Below are positions 6,453 to 8,308 of a DNA stretch of 8,308 bases, one piece after another (position 1 is the stretch's first letter; the number at the start of each line of letters is the position of its first letter). This DNA comes from Clostridia bacterium (GTDB lineage: Bacteria; Bacillota_A; Clostridia; Oscillospirales; Acutalibacteraceae), in contig JAFPAK010000071.1 of assembly GCA_017390825.1 (NCBI GenBank), forward strand, positions 1-8,308. Direction: 5' to 3'. A model generated the notes under the pieces. It was not told the DNA's origin, did no database searches, and saw only the letters and a program-made list of their open reading frames with translations. The translations under genes and the position numbers were made by a program.

Positions 6453-8035
6453 TAAGACTGAAAAATGTAAAAATACCAATAAGCGGCACAGACAATGATA
6501 TCTTGCGTGCAATACGCAATAAGCTCTGCGTAAAACAAAGTGAAATAATCAGCTATTCTGTATTTCGCCGTTCTGTTGATGCACGGAATAAATCAAAGAT
6601 CTGTTTTGTATATACTTTTGATATTAATCTTAATACCGACGAGGAAAAGATCGTTCTTAACTGTAGTGATGCTGAAATTGCCGTAAAAAACGAGTACACC
6701 TACTTTGTACCGAAAAATATGCCGACAAGCCGACCAATAATTGTTGGCGCAGGCCCTGCCGGACTTTTCTGTGCATTTATTTTGGCTAAAAGCGGATTTG
6801 CGCCCATAGTTATAGAACGTGGAAAGACAGTTGAAGAACGCATAAAATCTGTTGAGAAACTAAAAAACGAACGTATTCTTGATACCGAAAGCAATATACA
6901 ATTCGGTGAGGGCGGTGCAGGTACTTTTTCTGACGGAAAGCTGACGACCGGTATAAAAGATACGCGCATACCGTTTATCCTTAAAACCTTTGTTGATTTT
7001 GGCGCTCCGAAAGAAATATTGTACGAACAAAAGCCGCATATAGGAACTGATATATTGCGACAAGTTGTTGTTAATATGCGTAAGGCAATTATTGACCTTG
7101 GCGGAGAATTTCGGTTTAATACGGCGTTTACACAAGTAAATCACATAGGTAACACAGTACATTCAGTATCTTTAAAAAATAACGGAATTGAATATGAACT
7201 GGAATGTGACAATTTGGTTTTGGCATTGGGACACAGCGCACGAGATACATTTTTTGCCCTTTTTAATAATGGAATTGAGATGTGTCAAAAGCCATTCAGC
7301 GTAGGTGCAAGGATCGAGCATAAGCAGAAATTTATCAATCGTTCGCAATACGGCGACAACGCAAAGCTTCCTCCCCTACCTGTTGCAGATTACAAGCTGG
7401 CAGTGAGAACGAATAACGGAAGATCGCTCTATACTTTTTGTATGTGTCCAGGCGGTGAGGTTGTTGCAGCCACAAGCGAAGAATACAGTGTTGTTACAAA
7501 CGGTATGAGCAACTATGCCCGAAACGGCGAAAACGCTAACAGCGCATTACTTGTAAATGTCGAGCCAAGTGATTTTGATAGCGGTCATCCGCTTGCGGGA
7601 ATTGAATTCCAACGCAAGATCGAAAGATCAGCTTTTGTTGCTGCCGGCAGTAATTACAACGCACCTATTATATCTCTAGGCAAATTACTTTATAATAAAA
7701 ATTCTAGTTCTGATATAACACCGTCATATCTACCCGGTGTTTGTGAATGTGATTTTAGTGAATTCATGCCTTCCTTTGTTATCAACACTATGAAGGAAGG
7801 ATTATTACTGATGGATAAAAAAATCAAAGGCTTTGCTCAAGACGGAGCAGTACTGACCGGCCCTGAAACACGAAGTTCATCACCGGTGCGAATACTACGT
7901 AATGAAAATCTGCAGAGCAATATCTGCGGTATATATCCATGTGGAGAAGGTGCAGGATATGCGGGCGGCATTACCTCTGCTGCTGCAGACGGTATAAAGT
8001 GTGCTGAACAAATTTTAAAATCATTTATAAATTAA
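6449..8035 (+). CDS. COG2509-type FAD-dependent dehydrogenase, uncharacterised
   Basis: The 528-residue flavoprotein is of the COG2509 class. A small N-terminal domain (about 1-92) precedes the Rossmann FAD loop GAGPAGL (100-106) and the ERG acceptor (123-125). Further family marks are FGEGGAGTFSDGKL (152-165), the cysteine-bearing block TFCMCPGG (329-336), NGMS (351-354), ENANSALLV (361-369), ETRSSSPVR (473-481) and the C-terminal FAD block CGEGAGYAGGITSAAADG (498-515). Members are widespread in anaerobes; the substrate is unknown. The start is ATG at 6449, which overlaps the preceding TGA (ATGA) and has GGAG at 6437-6440. It begins with MIRLKNVKIP, as in the family. An in-frame ATG at 6395 would add 18 residues buried in the upstream gene and is less likely. 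The CxC pair (C331, C333) appears to be a family feature and could be redox-active, which is inference. Confidence 0.92.
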   Translation: MIRLKNVKIPISGTDNDILRAIRNKLCVKQSEIISYSVFRRSVDARNKSKICFVYTFDINLNTDEEKIVLNCSDAEIAVKNEYTYFVPKNMPTSRPIIVGAGPAGLFCAFILAKSGFAPIVIERGKTVEERIKSVEKLKNERILDTESNIQFGEGGAGTFSDGKLTTGIKDTRIPFILKTFVDFGAPKEILYEQKPHIGTDILRQVVVNMRKAIIDLGGEFRFNTAFTQVNHIGNTVHSVSLKNNGIEYELECDNLVLALGHSARDTFFALFNNGIEMCQKPFSVGARIEHKQKFINRSQYGDNAKLPPLPVADYKLAVRTNNGRSLYTFCMCPGGEVVAATSEEYSVVTNGMSNYARNGENANSALLVNVEPSDFDSGHPLAGIEFQRKIERSAFVAAGSNYNAPIISLGKLLYNKNSSSDITPSYLPGVCECDFSEFMPSFVINTMKEGLLLMDKKIKGFAQDGAVLTGPETRSSSPVRILRNENLQSNICGIYPCGEGAGYAGGITSAAADGIKCAEQILKSFIN

Positions 8036-8083
8036 AAAAAGTAAGCTAATAATATTCTGGGTGATATTATTGGCTTACTTTTT
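8036..8083 (+). terminator. Long terminator hairpin closing the flavoprotein operon
   Basis: GTAAGC-T-AATAATAT (8041-8055) pairs with ATATTATT-G-GCTTAC (8064-8078; one T-G wobble) around an 8-nt loop TCTGGGTG. The A-run 8036-8040 can pair with the T-run 8079-8083, which extends the stem to about 20 bp. It starts directly at the TAA of the last flavoprotein gene. A-run and T-run on opposite sides would allow bidirectional termination. The loop also holds a possible ribosome binding site for the frame starting at 8070. Confidence 0.88.
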
Positions 8084-8308
8084 GCTTTTTTTCATATATT
8101 CATTTATTGGATTTATACTTGAAACTATTTTCGCTTTCATAACCAGAGGCGTTATCGAAAATCGGAAGACTATGCGCAGAACGCATCTGCTTCTGTTCAG
8201 CCTGTATAGCGTATGTATCACCCTTTATAATCTGCATCCAAAAAAGGCGCAGTCCTATAACACACGCGATTATAATAATAAAAGCTGTGTAAACTTTAAG
8301 TCTTTTTG
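8070..8308 (+). pseudogene. 5' fragment resembling an ABC_trans_CmpB (PF06541) membrane protein, chimeric after about codon 35
   Basis: The frame is open to the window edge. With TTG at 8070 (GGGTGA at 8059-8064 as ribosome binding site) it begins MAYFLLFFIYSFIGFILETI and continues to an ENRKTM segment (8157-8174). This resembles the first helix and following loop of PF06541 'putative ABC transporter permease' proteins, where FxIYSFIGWxxE is followed by a basic loop and a GPxCPxYG motif. That motif and the following helices are absent. After about 8175 the frame reads THLLLFSLYSV and then a hydrophilic low-complexity stretch unlike the family. There the opposite strand makes better sense as a penicillin-binding protein start. 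I read this as a truncated gene ending at a junction. A GTG at 8061 is an alternative start. The family call rests on a short stretch from memory. Confidence 0.5.
8100..8308 (-). pseudogene. N-terminal fragment resembling a class B penicillin-binding protein (FtsI/SpoVD/PBP2 type)
   Basis: Reading leftwards from the window edge, the minus strand encodes KRLKVYTAFIIII..., a single hydrophobic anchor. It is followed by GLRLFWMQIIKGDTYAIQAE and QKQMRS (down to about 8178). The pattern RLFxxQIIxGxxYxxxAxxxQ after an N-terminal anchor is typical of FtsI/SpoVD-like transpeptidases, where it precedes a segment with RGxIxDRNG. Here that block never arrives: from about 8175 on the frame drifts into SLPIFDNASGYESE and stops at TGA (8100-8102). 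The start codon lies outside the window, probably only a few bases away. Such proteins cross-link peptidoglycan at the outer face of the membrane. The fragment is converging with, and overlapping, the permease-like frame, so at most one half of each reading is genuine here. The family call rests on a short stretch. Confidence 0.45.

Noticed and set aside
1..8308. CRISPR array, IS element, prophage or toxin-antitoxin pair
   Set aside because: No regularly spaced direct repeats, terminal inverted repeats, transposase or phage motifs, or small paired toxin genes were seen on either strand.

Overview
The window looks like a chromosomal segment of a low-GC Gram-positive bacterium, most likely a member of the Clostridia (the Oscillospiraceae/Ruminococcaceae side is a guess). 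The grounds are AT-rich DNA, GGAGG-type ribosome binding sites with occasional TTG starts, TTGACA/TATAAT promoters, and the gene order dxs-tlyA-nadK-argR-recN, a Firmicutes housekeeping cluster. No plasmid, phage, IS or CRISPR hallmark is visible. The dominant content is ordinary core genome.

Region 1 (1-4054, all plus strand) is one tightly packed operon fragment. It holds the 3' end of dxs (isoprenoid precursor synthesis), tlyA (S4-domain rRNA 2'-O-methyltransferase), nadK (NAD kinase), argR (arginine repressor) and recN (SMC-like DNA repair ATPase). Neighbours overlap by 16 bp (dxs/tlyA) or 1 bp (nadK/argR), or are separated by 14-27 bp, so they are probably cotranscribed from a promoter left of the window. 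No terminator is seen directly after recN; the first one lies beyond the tRNA.

Region 2 (4072-4545) holds a tRNA-Gln(CTG) gene with its own consensus promoter and a rho-independent terminator. About 250 bp follow without a recognisable gene, containing a second terminator-like hairpin. At the right end is a perfect-consensus promoter for the next operon.

Region 3 (4483-8083) is a three-gene operon: an unrecognised seven-helix membrane protein, a HI0933/YhiN/BaiN-type flavoprotein, and a COG2509-type FAD-dependent dehydrogenase. Both junctions are 4-bp ATGA overlaps, which suggests translational coupling, and a long terminator hairpin closes the unit. The joint function is unknown.

Region 4 (8056-8308) is the oddest part. 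Reading rightwards, an open frame begins like an ABC_trans_CmpB (PF06541) membrane protein but loses resemblance after about 35 codons. Reading leftwards from the window edge, the opposite strand begins like the membrane anchor of a class B penicillin-binding protein and loses resemblance at about the same point (near 8165-8190). Two gene 5' ends meeting head-on at one place point to a rearrangement breakpoint or an assembly/amplification chimera.
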